Positions 51,887 through 60,403 of a stretch of DNA of 64,000 nucleotides are shown one piece after another. The notes below the pieces were generated by a model. The model was given only the letters and a program-made list of their open reading frames with translations, was not told the DNA's origin and did not search any database. The DNA lies in assembly GCA_003214465.1 (NCBI GenBank), contig QCLO01000001.1, forward strand, positions 62,001 through 126,000. Reading direction: 5' to 3'. Made by a program: the position numbers and the translations under genes. This DNA comes from Acidimicrobiales bacterium AG-414-N20 (lineage in GTDB: Bacteria > Actinomycetota > Acidimicrobiia > Acidimicrobiales > MedAcidi-G1). Position 1 is the first letter of the stretch, and each line of letters begins with the position of its first letter.

Positions 51887-51932
51887 TAATCAGAATGCTA
51901 CTGGAGAGAATGAAAGACGATACGGTTTGAGT

Positions 51933-52574
51933 ATGGGGAGACCGAGAACACCTAAAGGTAGGGCGCAAGAAACCCACAAGAGATTGGGTTTTGAATATCC
52001 TGATGCTAAGTGTGAATTAGATCACAAAAATCCATTCGAACTACTTGCGGCGACAATCTTGTCTGCCCAATGCACAGATAAAAGGGTTAATACGGTTACC
52101 CCAAAACTTTTCCAAGAATATCCGGATGCATTTAGTTTGTCTGAAGCTAATGAAATCACTGTTCAAGAGATTGTTAGGTCAACTGGCTTCTATATCAATA
52201 AGACTAAAAGTCTTTTAGGAATGGCTCAAGCTTTGGTTGATGATCACGAAGGAGTAGTTCCCTCCTCAATGAAAGAACTAACCGCATTGCCAGGAGTAGG
52301 CAGAAAAACAGCAAATGTTGTTAGAAGTGTTGCATTGGATCTGCCAGGTTTGCCAGTAGATACACATGTTGGACGTTTATCGCGACGAATTGGAATCACA
52401 GAAGAAAAGGATCCCGTAAAAGTGGAAATGGAGCTAAACCCTATGGTCCCCGCAGCAGAAAGAGGGTTGTTTAGTTTGAGATTGATTTTACACGGAAGGC
52501 GAGTTTGCTCTAGTAGAAAACCTGTTTGTGAAGATTGTTCATTAAGTGATTTTTGTCCAAGTTCAGAAATTTGA
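51933..52574 (+). CDS. nth: Endonuclease III (DNA glycosylase/AP lyase)
   Basis: 213 residues from ATG 51933; the frame is open to 51768, but that part overlaps mshD on the other strand and lacks homology. Helix-hairpin-helix LPGVGRKTANVVRS with the catalytic Lys (AP lyase), Asp in VDTHVGRLSRRIG, and the C-terminal 4Fe-4S cluster Cys-x6-Cys-x2-Cys-x5-Cys (CSSRKPVCEDCSLSDFC). It removes oxidised pyrimidines. It is followed by the GC-rich candidate RNA and terminator. Confidence 0.94.
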   Translation: MGRPRTPKGRAQETHKRLGFEYPDAKCELDHKNPFELLAATILSAQCTDKRVNTVTPKLFQEYPDAFSLSEANEITVQEIVRSTGFYINKTKSLLGMAQALVDDHEGVVPSSMKELTALPGVGRKTANVVRSVALDLPGLPVDTHVGRLSRRIGITEEKDPVKVEMELNPMVPAAERGLFSLRLILHGRRVCSSRKPVCEDCSLSDFCPSSEI

Positions 52575-52620
52575 AAAGTTCAATTTGGTAAAAATTTTTA
52601 GATAAGTGTAATTTCTAATT

Positions 52621-52708
52621 ATCCGGGTACCGCAACCCGGTTTGGCGAGAATCGGGTTCCCGCCACCCGCCTCGCTTGCTCAGCGCCCTTAGGGGCGCTG
52701 AGCTTTTT
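52621..52708 (+). ncRNA. Candidate structured small RNA or 3' element after nth
   Basis: An 88-base GC-rich block in an AT-rich setting. P1: CCGGGT (52623-28) with ACCCGG (52635-40). P2: GCGAG (52645-49) with CTCGC (52671-75), enclosing CGGGT (52653-57) with ACCCG (52665-69). P3 is the terminator stem. A possible promoter lies just upstream: TTGGTA (52585-90), 18-base spacer, TAATTT (52609-14), which would start transcription near 52621. No known RNA family was recognised. It could also be just the nth mRNA 3' end. Confidence 0.4.
52678..52708 (+). terminator. Strong rho-independent terminator
   Basis: GCTCAGCGCCC (52678-52688) and GGGCGCTGAGC (52693-52703) form a perfect 11-base-pair stem with a TTAG loop, followed by TTTTTAT. 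It ends plus-strand transcription from nth or from the candidate RNA. On the minus strand no T-run follows the stem, so it is not a clear terminator for the gene at 52707-52922. Confidence 0.9.
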
Positions 52709-52922
52709 ATAGGGTTTTGGAAAGATGTTCTAATTCTCTCAGAGCGCCGCGAAGATGACGTTCAGTCTCCAGTAGATTTCTATTGCTTGCATCTATTTCA
52801 TCTTCATTAGAAGATTTATCGTTTATTTCTATTAATGCGTTGACTAAAGACTCAAGTTGAGTTTTTAACGAAGAGAGCTCTGCTTTTGAAATGATTTGCA
52901 TATATAAGTTTGGATTGATCAA
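52707..52922 (-). CDS. Small coiled-coil protein, unknown function
   Basis: 71 residues (or 64 from a second Met), mostly charged and helical with heptad-like leucines: ISKAELSSLKTQLESLVNALIEIN, then NRNLLETERHLRGALRELEHLSK. No family recognised. It is divergent from hisD, and its stop overlaps the last base of the terminator on the other strand. The frame is the only open one in this stretch. Confidence 0.5.
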   Translation of the reverse strand: MINPNLYMQIISKAELSSLKTQLESLVNALIEINDKSSNEDEIDASNRNLLETERHLRGALRELEHLSKTL

Positions 52923-52966
52923 GAAAAATTTACAACAAAATAAATCGTTACCTGTGACACCGGCCT

Positions 52967-52987
52967 AGGAGGTAGCGTTATGTAATG
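52967..52987 (+). promoter_or_regulatory. Start-stop codon pair in front of hisD
   Basis: AGGAGGT at 52967-52973 is followed after 6 bases by ATGTAATG: an ATG (52980) directly followed by TAA, whose last A starts the hisD ATG (52985). The spacing is ideal for the first ATG and long (11 bases) for hisD. Ribosomes could start and stop at once, then restart on hisD. Confidence 0.55.
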
Positions 52988-54274
52988 CTTAAGCAAATTG
53001 ATTTAAGAGGAAAAGGTCCAAACTGGAGGGATTTGTTACCTGTTTCAAGTGAGATTGATGAACTTCCGATTGATTCGGTACGGGAGATAATAAGTCAAGT
53101 GCGAGATTCAGGTGACACGGCATTGCGTGATCTCACTCAAAAATTTGATGGGGTAACTCTTGATGAATTGACAGTCAATGAAAAAGACCTAGAAGACGCA
53201 TACAATTCGATTTCTAAAGAATTCAAGAAGGCGCTTAATGCCTCTGCAGATGCCATTGTTAGCTACCAGAAGACTCAATTACCTGAACACACAGTGTTGG
53301 AAGATAACGGCTTATGTATTGAAACCTTTCAAAAGCCAGTTGCCAGTGCTGGGTGTTATGTGCCGGGTGGGTTGGCGTCTTATCCGTCCACTGTGTTGAT
53401 GACAGCGTTAATCGCGAAAGTTGCGGGCGTCGAAAGGGTCGTCGTAACTGTTCCACCATTTAGCGAAGAAGGAATTTCAATTGAAACTTTATCTGCTGCT
53501 TTTGTGGCAAAAGTAGATGCTGTGCATCCAATAGGTGGAGCACAAGCGATTGCTGCACTTGCTTATGGAACGGAATCTGTGCGACCTGTTGATGTTATTG
53601 TCGGTCCAGGAAATGTTTATGTTTCTTTAGCTAAACAAGAGGTTGCTGGACAGGTTGGAGTCCCCGCGTCATTTGCTGGACCTTCAGAGATAATGGTGAT
53701 TGCTGATTCGAGTGCTCCTGCAAAATTTGTCGCCGTGGATCTTGCTGTTCAGGCAGAACATGGCCCTGGCGGTAAGTCTTGGTTGGTAACTACAGATGAA
53801 AATTTTGCTATTGAAGTTGTAAATGAATTGGAGAATTTAGTGGAGAACTCTTCGCGTGGGGAAAACATTAAGTCAACTTTCGAGACAGGGGGCTATTGCG
53901 CACTAGTGGATGACCTCGATTCTGCAGTTGCAGTAGTCGATGCAGTTGCTCCGGAACACTTACAAATCATGACAAATGACCCTGTAGAGGTGGCTAAGAA
54001 AGTTTCAAATGCTGGTGCAATTTTTTGTGGTAATTGGTCACCCGCTTCTCTTGGAGATTATTTAGCGGGTCCAAGTCACGTATTGCCGACTGCTGGAACT
54101 GCGAGATTTGCGGGTGCATTAACCGTGAATGATTTCATGCGAGATATCCACATCGTTACAAGTACTGAAAAAGCTTTGAATCGTCTTGGTCCGCACATAT
54201 TTAATTTTGCTAGATCTGAAGGACTTGAAAGTCATGCAGAGTCGATCCGTTTGAGAGGAGTTGAAATTGAATAA
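52985..54274 (+). CDS. hisD: Histidinol dehydrogenase
   Basis: 429 residues. Oxidises histidinol to histidine with NAD in two steps, zinc-dependent. Motifs: GCYVPGGLASYPSTVLM, HPIGGAQAIAALAYGT, VDVIVGPGNVYVSLAKQEV, FAGPSEIMVIAD and AEHGPGGKSWLVT (zinc ligands Gln/His region), and VAPEHLQIM. First gene of the his operon. Only an AT-rich 62-base gap separates it from the divergent small gene; a start-stop pair precedes it. It overlaps hisC by 14 bases. Confidence 0.95.
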   Translation: MLKQIDLRGKGPNWRDLLPVSSEIDELPIDSVREIISQVRDSGDTALRDLTQKFDGVTLDELTVNEKDLEDAYNSISKEFKKALNASADAIVSYQKTQLPEHTVLEDNGLCIETFQKPVASAGCYVPGGLASYPSTVLMTALIAKVAGVERVVVTVPPFSEEGISIETLSAAFVAKVDAVHPIGGAQAIAALAYGTESVRPVDVIVGPGNVYVSLAKQEVAGQVGVPASFAGPSEIMVIADSSAPAKFVAVDLAVQAEHGPGGKSWLVTTDENFAIEVVNELENLVENSSRGENIKSTFETGGYCALVDDLDSAVAVVDAVAPEHLQIMTNDPVEVAKKVSNAGAIFCGNWSPASLGDYLAGPSHVLPTAGTARFAGALTVNDFMRDIHIVTSTEKALNRLGPHIFNFARSEGLESHAESIRLRGVEIE

Positions 54275-55340
54275 GATTCCATCACCACGCAGAGGTCTTG
54301 ACATTTTAGATGGATATCACTCTCCTCAACTGGACGTATCAGTGAGATTAAATACAAACGAGTCTCCATTTCCGCTTCCTGAAACTTTTACTGAGGAGCT
54401 CGAGTTTGAGATCAAAAACTTAGAATTAAATCGTTATCCGAACCGTTCAGCGAGTGAGTTGTGTCTCGCTATCGCTGAACGGGAACTTCTAAAGGAGAAT
54501 GAGGTTTTCGTTGCCAACGGATCCAACGAGGTAATACAGTCAATTTGTTTAGCTTTTGGTGGGCCTGAAAGATCAGCTTTGATTTTTGAACCGACTTATG
54601 CCATGCATTCACAAATAGCAAAAATCACAGGAACCCGAGTTGTTGATGGGTTTCGTGATGCGGAATTTAAGGTCGACACAAATGTCGCGCTTGAATTAAT
54701 TGAGAAGGAAAAACCTGAAATAGTTTTTCTTTGCTCACCGAATAATCCGACTGGTAATAGCGAAAGTCCAGAATTAATTAACTCAATTCTTTCTGAGCTA
54801 AATTCAACCGGAGGATTATTGGTTCTTGACGAGGCTTATAAAGAATTTTCAGAGACTTCTTTTGAGCCGACAGTAAGGGAAGAATCTAATTTAGCTTTTG
54901 TTCGCACATTCTCTAAAGTTTGGTCCTTGGCGGGTATTCGTCTTGGGTACTTACTTGCCCCGGAATGGTGCGTAAATATGGTTAAAACTGTGTCTCTTCC
55001 TTATCATCTGGATTCAGTAAAACAAAGAGTAGGTATTTTGGCATTAAAACATAAGGAGGCGATGAAACGAACGGTTGATGTGACCAAAGAGGAGAGAAAA
55101 AAAGTTTTTGATGCATTGATTTCTCTTCCGATAAAAGTTTGGCCTTCTGAAGCTAATTTTTTATTATTCAAGCCCGAGTCGATTGATGCATATAAATTGT
55201 GGCAAGAATTAATTGAAGAAGGAATTTTGATTCGTGATTGTTCTAGTTGGGAAGGTTTAGAAGGCTGCTTGCGAGTTACGATTGGTAGCGAAAACGAAAA
55301 CGATATTTTTTTGGATGCAGTGAGGAAGATACTCAAATGA
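54261..55340 (+). CDS. hisC: Histidinol-phosphate aminotransferase
   Basis: 359 residues from a TTG that overlaps hisD; a second TTG 6 bases later is possible. PLP fold type I: LNTNESPFPLPETF at the N-terminus, FLCSPNNPTGN, LVLDEAYKEF, and the PLP Lys in RTFSKVWSLAGIRLGYLLA. It converts imidazole-acetol phosphate to histidinol phosphate with glutamate. Overlaps hisB by 4 bases. Confidence 0.94.
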   Translation: MKLNKIPSPRRGLDILDGYHSPQLDVSVRLNTNESPFPLPETFTEELEFEIKNLELNRYPNRSASELCLAIAERELLKENEVFVANGSNEVIQSICLAFGGPERSALIFEPTYAMHSQIAKITGTRVVDGFRDAEFKVDTNVALELIEKEKPEIVFLCSPNNPTGNSESPELINSILSELNSTGGLLVLDEAYKEFSETSFEPTVREESNLAFVRTFSKVWSLAGIRLGYLLAPEWCVNMVKTVSLPYHLDSVKQRVGILALKHKEAMKRTVDVTKEERKKVFDALISLPIKVWPSEANFLLFKPESIDAYKLWQELIEEGILIRDCSSWEGLEGCLRVTIGSENENDIFLDAVRKILK

Positions 55341-55927
55341 CAGATCGCAAAGCTTCGATAGAACGAAAAACTAAAGAAACGGAAATTGAGGTCACAGTTA
55401 GTCTAGATGGAGGGAATTCTTCAATTGATACTGGAATACCCTTCTTTACGCACATGCTTGAACAATTGGCCAAACACTCAGGTATGGGCCTTTTTGTTAA
55501 ATCAATTGGTGACTTAGAGGTTGATGCACACCACACGGTAGAAGATGTGGGTATCTCCATTGGAGAAGCATTTAATAATGCGCTTGGCGAAAAACTTGGC
55601 ATTAGGAGATTTTCATCAGTGAGTGTTCCTTTGGATGAAGCGTTAATAGATGTAGCACTTGATATATCAGGGAGAGCTTTTTGTAATTATGAAATTGATT
55701 TTCCTGGGGAAAAGATATTAGGGGATCCACCTTTTGACCCACAATTAATGGAGGAGTTCTGGAGAGCTTTTACAGCGGCATCAAAAGTAACACTTCATAT
55801 TTCACTGGTAAGAGGGAAAAACACCCATCACATTGTTGAAGCTACATTTAAAGGCGTTGCGCGAGCCTTACGGGATGCAGTGAAAATTGAAGGTGCCGAT
55901 CTTCCCTCAACGAAAGGATCCTTGTGA
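55337..55927 (+). CDS. hisB: Imidazoleglycerol-phosphate dehydratase
   Basis: 196 residues, monofunctional (no phosphatase domain). Manganese-binding motifs: DAHHTVEDVGISIGEAF (about 67-83) and the second motif NTHHIVEATFKGVARALRDA near residue 163. FFTHMLEQLAKHSG lies at 36-49. Overlaps hisC and hisH by 4 bases each. Confidence 0.96.
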   Translation: MTDRKASIERKTKETEIEVTVSLDGGNSSIDTGIPFFTHMLEQLAKHSGMGLFVKSIGDLEVDAHHTVEDVGISIGEAFNNALGEKLGIRRFSSVSVPLDEALIDVALDISGRAFCNYEIDFPGEKILGDPPFDPQLMEEFWRAFTAASKVTLHISLVRGKNTHHIVEATFKGVARALRDAVKIEGADLPSTKGSL

Positions 55928-56556
55928 CCCTTCGGCCGTCGGTCGCGATATTTGATTACGGAATCGGAAATTTAAGGTCAGCGCAGAAAGCTCTTGAATT
56001 TGCTGGTGCGGAAGCAACTCTTACTAATGACAAGTTTATTCTGAAAGAATCCGATGGTGTGGTACTTCCAGGTGTAGGAGCATTTGGGAGATGCGCTGAA
56101 GCATTGATAGAAAGTGACTTATTTTCTTTAGCAGCGTCAATGGCTCAAGAAGCCGCCTCAGGTGGTAAGCCGTTTTTAGGGATTTGTATAGGTATGCAAC
56201 TTTTATATAACGGAAGCGATGAATCTGTCGGAACAAGTGGTCTAGGAGTTATCAATGAGCAAATTAGATCCATTAAGGGAGACGTAAAAATTCCTCAAAT
56301 GCAATGGAATAAGTTGAATTGTGACTTTACACATCCGATGTTTAAGGGAATTGAAGAAGATCCGTGGGTATATTTTGTTCACGGCTATTCAGCACCATTT
56401 ACCGAAGAAAGTGTAGCTTCCTGTGATTATGGCACTGATCTCAATGCCGCTATTGCTTCAAATAACTTATGGGCTACACAATTTCATCCTGAAAAATCTG
56501 GAAAAACCGGTATAGCAGTTCTAAAAAATTTTTTATCTATATTAAAGAGTGATTAG
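55924..56556 (+). CDS. hisH: Imidazole glycerol phosphate synthase, glutamine amidotransferase subunit
   Basis: 210 residues from a GTG. Class I amidotransferase triad: Cys in PFLGICIGMQLLY (about 82), His and Glu in WATQFHPEKSGKTG (about 190). It makes ammonia for HisF. Ends 3 bases before hisA. Confidence 0.95.
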   Translation: MTLRPSVAIFDYGIGNLRSAQKALEFAGAEATLTNDKFILKESDGVVLPGVGAFGRCAEALIESDLFSLAASMAQEAASGGKPFLGICIGMQLLYNGSDESVGTSGLGVINEQIRSIKGDVKIPQMQWNKLNCDFTHPMFKGIEEDPWVYFVHGYSAPFTEESVASCDYGTDLNAAIASNNLWATQFHPEKSGKTGIAVLKNFLSILKSD

Positions 56557-56558
56557 AA

Positions 56559-57293
56559 ATGAAGAAAAAACTGTTTCCTGCTATCGATCTCATTGATGGT
56601 AAATGTGTTCGCCTTTTACAAGGTGAATACTCGAATGAAATTAAATACAGCGAAGATCCTGTTTCGCAAGCCATATCTTTTCAAGAAGAAGGTGCTTCGT
56701 GGCTTCATGTTGTTGATCTGGATGCAGCTAGAACAGGAATAGCTAATAACGCTTCGATAGTGGAAAAAATTGCTTCTAGATTGGAGATACCTGTGCAAGT
56801 AGGGGGAGGTATTCGTGACATAGAGTTTGCCCGCTCACTTTTTGAATCTGGCGTTACTCGCATTGTTATCGGCACAGCAGCTACAGATAACCCATCTTTA
56901 GTCGAAGAGGTAGCTTCAATTGGCAGGGTGGCTGTTGCTGTTGATTTGAGAGGTGACAAGGTTGCCGTTCATGGGTGGAAGACCGAAACGGATTTATCTT
57001 ATGGAGATCTTTTTGAAAGTTTCGAAAAATCAGGTATTGATGCGTACATCGTTACACACATCGAGAGGGATGGTACTTTAGAAGGCCCAGACATTGATGC
57101 TTATAAGAACATCATTTCATCAACTGAAAAGGATGTTATCGCTTCGGGCGGGGTTGGCTCTACTGATGACCTCAGAGCCTTGAGTGGAATAAATATTAAT
57201 GGAAGAAATCTCAGTGGTGTGATAGTAGGACGTGCTTTTTACGAACGTAAATTCTCTCTACTGCAAGCTATTGAAGCTTTTGAATCACAATGA
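56559..57293 (+). CDS. hisA: ProFAR isomerase
   Basis: 244 residues, (beta-alpha)8 barrel. Catalytic Asp in [17 protein letters not shown] and a second Asp in [15 protein letters not shown]; phosphate loops VQVGGGIRD and [11 protein letters not shown]. Many actinobacteria use one bifunctional PriA for HisA and TrpF. Here a separate trpF lies at 61213, so this copy is probably HisA only. Overlaps hisF by 4 bases. Confidence 0.92.
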   Translation: MKKKLFPAIDLIDGKCVRLLQGEYSNEIKYSEDPVSQAISFQEEGASWLHVVDLDAARTGIANNASIVEKIASRLEIPVQVGGGIRDIEFARSLFESGVTRIVIGTAATDNPSLVEEVASIGRVAVAVDLRGDKVAVHGWKTETDLSYGDLFESFEKSGIDAYIVTHIERDGTLEGPDIDAYKNIISSTEKDVIASGGVGSTDDLRALSGININGRNLSGVIVGRAFYERKFSLLQAIEAFESQ

Positions 57294-58057
57294 GAACGAT
57301 ACGTATAATCCCTTGTTTGGACGTTGACAAAGGTAGAGTTGTTAAGGGTATTAATTTCGTTGATTTGCGGGATGCGGGAGATCCGGTTGAGTTAGCTTCC
57401 GCTTACAACGATCAAGGCGCTGACGAAATAGTTTTTTTGGATATTACTGCTTCTTCAGATTCTCGCGAAACGCTACATGAAGTTGTTAGAAGAACGGCTG
57501 AAGAAATATTTATACCTTTTACTGTTGGCGGGGGTATCCGCTCTGTCGAAGATGCAAGACAAATTCTACGACTTGGAGCGGATAAAATATCACTTAATAC
57601 GGCAGCAGTTATTAGACCAGATTTGATAAGTGATATAGCTAAAGAATTTGGTAGTCAATGCGTAGTCGTAGCTATTGACTCAAGACGAAGTGATGAAACC
57701 CCTTGTGGATTTGAAGTTTTTACGCATGGAGGGCGAGAGGCGACTGGTTTATGTCTGCTTGAGTGGGTGCGTCAGGCTGTCGGAGAAGGCGCGGGCGAAA
57801 TTCTTTTAACCTCGATGGATAGAGACGGAACAAAAAATGGTTTTGATATTGAAATGCTTAAAGCAGTAAGCCAAGAAGTGTCAGTGCCACTAATAGCCAG
57901 TGGCGGCGCAGGAAATTCGAAAGACATGGTAGATGGAGCATTATTAGGTAAAGCTGACGCACTCTTAGCTGCATCAATCTTTCATTTTGGCGAATTAACA
58001 ATTTCTGAGGTAAAAAAAGAATTGTTAAAAGCCGGTTTAACTGCGAGAGGCGCTTAA
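57290..58057 (+). CDS. hisF: Imidazole glycerol phosphate synthase, cyclase subunit
   Basis: 255 residues, (beta-alpha)8 barrel. Catalytic Asp11 in [17 protein letters not shown] and the second Asp in [10 protein letters not shown]; phosphate loops [13 protein letters not shown] and [12 protein letters not shown], plus [15 protein letters not shown]. It forms the complex with HisH. A 25-base gap follows before the GroES-like gene. Confidence 0.96.
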   Translation: MRTIRIIPCLDVDKGRVVKGINFVDLRDAGDPVELASAYNDQGADEIVFLDITASSDSRETLHEVVRRTAEEIFIPFTVGGGIRSVEDARQILRLGADKISLNTAAVIRPDLISDIAKEFGSQCVVVAIDSRRSDETPCGFEVFTHGGREATGLCLLEWVRQAVGEGAGEILLTSMDRDGTKNGFDIEMLKAVSQEVSVPLIASGGAGNSKDMVDGALLGKADALLAASIFHFGELTISEVKKELLKAGLTARGA

Positions 58058-58082
58058 TCAGGTTGGCGATACCGTAACTTCT

Positions 58083-58442
58083 GTGAATGATTCAAAAGTA
58101 GTTAAGATGCCCGGCCCTAGTGAAGATGAAGGTCTTCCAATAAAAATGCTAAATGATCGAATTTTGGTCCAGATAGACGACGAGGATGGCGAGAGAAGAT
58201 CAACAGGAGGGATACTAATACCCGCAACTGCCCAGATGGGGAAGCGTTTAGCCTGGGCTGAGATAGTTGCTGTGGGGCCCAATGTACGTTCGATGGAAGT
58301 TGCTGACAGGGTCCTTTTCAATCCAGAAGACAGGTATGAAGTTGAGGTGAGGGGTCTCGACTATATTATTTTGCGAGAGCGTGACATTCACGCGGTTGCA
58401 TCCAAACGTCTAGAAGAAGGCAGCACAGGGCTTTATCTGTAA
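58083..58442 (+). CDS. GroES-like protein within the his operon
   Basis: 119 residues from a GTG. The body resembles the 10 kDa chaperonin: LPIKMLNDRILVQIDDEDGERRSTGGILIPATAQMGKRLAWAEIVAVGPN, then RVLFNPEDRYEVEVRGLDYIILRERDIHAVA. The mobile loop is recognisable (STGGILIP). An N-terminal extension and a C-terminal tail are unlike GroES. No groEL lies here, so it is a paralogue; this short form near his genes is known to me from other actinobacteria. Its function is unknown. Confidence 0.8.
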   Translation: MNDSKVVKMPGPSEDEGLPIKMLNDRILVQIDDEDGERRSTGGILIPATAQMGKRLAWAEIVAVGPNVRSMEVADRVLFNPEDRYEVEVRGLDYIILRERDIHAVASKRLEEGSTGLYL

Positions 58443-58485
58443 TATTTATTTCATTTTTACGCTCTTGGAATCATAGACTTGTGTC

Positions 58486-58857
58486 ATGGAATCTCAAAAA
58501 GGTAAATCATTCAATATAGACGAGGAAGAAATCTCGCGTATCAGTTTTAATTCTGAGGGTTTAGTTCCTGCAATCGTTCAAGAGGAAAGTTCGGGAAAAG
58601 TTTTAATGATGGCTTGGATGAATGAGGAATCCCTCAGAGAGACTCTTTCTACCGGTAGAACATGGTTTTGGAGTAGGAGTCGTCAGGAGTATTGGTGTAA
58701 AGGTGAAACGTCCGGTGACAGGCAATTTGTTCAGAACGCCTTTTACGACTGTGATTGCGACACGTTACTTTTTTCAGTAATTCAGGAAGGTAAGGGTGCT
58801 TGCCATACAGGCGAGTTCACCTGCTTTTTCACCCCCTTTGGTTCTAGTGCAAACTAA
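58486..58857 (+). CDS. hisI: Phosphoribosyl-AMP cyclohydrolase
   Basis: 123 residues without a fused HisE domain. Motifs: VLMMAWMNEESLRETLSTGRTWFWSRSRQEYWCKGETSG and, for metal binding, DCDCDTLLFSVIQEGKGACHTGEFTCFF. It opens the purine ring of phosphoribosyl-AMP. A 43-base gap after the GroES-like gene precedes it; the end overlaps trpE by 11 bases. Confidence 0.95.
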   Translation: MESQKGKSFNIDEEEISRISFNSEGLVPAIVQEESSGKVLMMAWMNEESLRETLSTGRTWFWSRSRQEYWCKGETSGDRQFVQNAFYDCDCDTLLFSVIQEGKGACHTGEFTCFFTPFGSSAN

Positions 58858-60373
58858 TTTAGCGATTTCACCAACTTTCACTGAGTTTCAGCGAATGGCT
58901 GGAAAATATAACGTAATTCCCGTTTGGACCGAGATTCTTGCTGACCTTACAACTCCCGTAGCACTTTTTAATCGTTGCATTGGAGATAATGATGGCTTTT
59001 TGCTCGAAAGTGTTGAGCGAGGGGAGCATTGGGGCCGATGGTCTTTTATAGGAGGTAAGCCCTTAGCAACAATTACTAAAGAAAGTGACGAGATTCATTT
59101 AGAAGGTTCGTTGCCAGTTGTGCTGGATTCGAAAATGAGTTTGTTAGAAATTTTAAGCGATTTATTGGACGTATTTGAAACTCCACCTATTGATGATTTC
59201 CCTCCATTGCATGGTGGACTAGTTGGATATTTGGGTTACGACATAGTCAGGGAAGTAGAAAATCTGCCTCATGTGCCTACTGATGACAAGCACTTGCCAG
59301 ATGCGAAACTTTCGGTAATAGGCGATCTGATTGCGATCGACCATTGGAAGCAGAGAGCTTTTTTAATTTCTAATATTTTAATTACCGATGAAGGAAGTGA
59401 AATTTCTCTGGAAGAAAAGTACCAAAATGCGATCAGTCGCTTAGAGGATTTGGCGGATAAAGGAGCTGTAGGTTCAGAGGAACCTTTGATGTTCCCTCCT
59501 CCTTTCGATGAAGATCTACCGGAAGCTATTTCAACTTTTCAAACAGACCAATTTTGTTTAGCTGTAGAAGCCGCAAAGGAACACATAATCGATGGAGATA
59601 TTTTTCAAGTAGTTTTGTCGCAAAGGTTTGACGTGCAGCTCGATGCGGACCCTTTTGATGTATATAGAGTTTTACGTCAGATAAATCCTAGTCCCTACAT
59701 GTATTTCTTTCGTTATGAGGACTTCACAATTGTCGGAGCTTCTCCCGAACCAATGGTGCGTTTAATTGAAGGAAAGGTTATTTCACGACCCATAGCAGGT
59801 ACTAGAAAAAGGGGGAAAACTGAACAGGAAGACCGTCTTCTTGCCTCTGAGTTAAAAGAAGATCCGAAGGAATTAGCAGAGCATGTAATGCTTCTTGACT
59901 TAGCTAGAAATGATGTGGGTCGAGTAGTTGAATTTGGAAGTGAGAGAGTTGACGAGACTATGACACTAGAAAAATATAGTCATGTTATGCATCTGACAAG
60001 TCAGGTGTCTGGCGATCTCCGGAATGACATAAGTCCAATTGATGTTTTAAGAGCGACTCTGCCCGCTGGAACCGTATCGGGTGCTCCTAAAGTTAGAGCG
60101 ATGCAAATAATTGATTCTCTCGAACCTACAAAACGCGGTCCCTACGCAGGAGTTGTCGGTTATTTTGATTTTTCGGGAAATATCGATACAGCGATAACAA
60201 TAAGAACAATGATCGTAAAAGATGGAGTCGCTTCGGTTCAGGCCGGAGCTGGAATAGTTGCGGACAGCGATCCTCACGCTGAAGACCGAGAATGCCGAAA
60301 CAAAGCCCGCGCACTACTGGGGGCAATACCCGCAGCTCGAAGAATGTCAAGCCAGCGTCATAGTCAAAAGTAA
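58847..60373 (+). CDS. trpE: Anthranilate synthase component I
   Basis: 508 residues from the GTG at 58847 (VQTNLAISPTFTEF); the frame is open to 58796, inside hisI. FLLESVERGEHWGRWSFIG contains the LLES tryptophan feedback site. The chorismate-binding domain shows SRPIAGTRKRGKTEQED, LLDLARNDVGRVVEFG, GTVSGAPKVRAMQIID and VQAGAGIVADSDP. It makes anthranilate with TrpG, which is not encoded in the window. No leader peptide with tandem Trp codons is visible. Confidence 0.95.
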   Translation: MQTNLAISPTFTEFQRMAGKYNVIPVWTEILADLTTPVALFNRCIGDNDGFLLESVERGEHWGRWSFIGGKPLATITKESDEIHLEGSLPVVLDSKMSLLEILSDLLDVFETPPIDDFPPLHGGLVGYLGYDIVREVENLPHVPTDDKHLPDAKLSVIGDLIAIDHWKQRAFLISNILITDEGSEISLEEKYQNAISRLEDLADKGAVGSEEPLMFPPPFDEDLPEAISTFQTDQFCLAVEAAKEHIIDGDIFQVVLSQRFDVQLDADPFDVYRVLRQINPSPYMYFFRYEDFTIVGASPEPMVRLIEGKVISRPIAGTRKRGKTEQEDRLLASELKEDPKELAEHVMLLDLARNDVGRVVEFGSERVDETMTLEKYSHVMHLTSQVSGDLRNDISPIDVLRATLPAGTVSGAPKVRAMQIIDSLEPTKRGPYAGVVGYFDFSGNIDTAITIRTMIVKDGVASVQAGAGIVADSDPHAEDRECRNKARALLGAIPAARRMSSQRHSQK

Positions 60374-60403
60374 GCTCGCTTTGTATAAAGGTGATTTGAT
60401 CCA

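Noticed and set aside
51768-51932. N-terminal extension of nth
   Set aside because: It overlaps mshD on the other strand and has no similarity to endonuclease III; the ATG at 51933 gives the usual length.
52645-52675. tRNA T-arm resemblance (GGGTTCCCGCCACCC)
   Set aside because: The 7-base loop lacks the TTCRA pattern and no acceptor or anticodon arm can be built around it.
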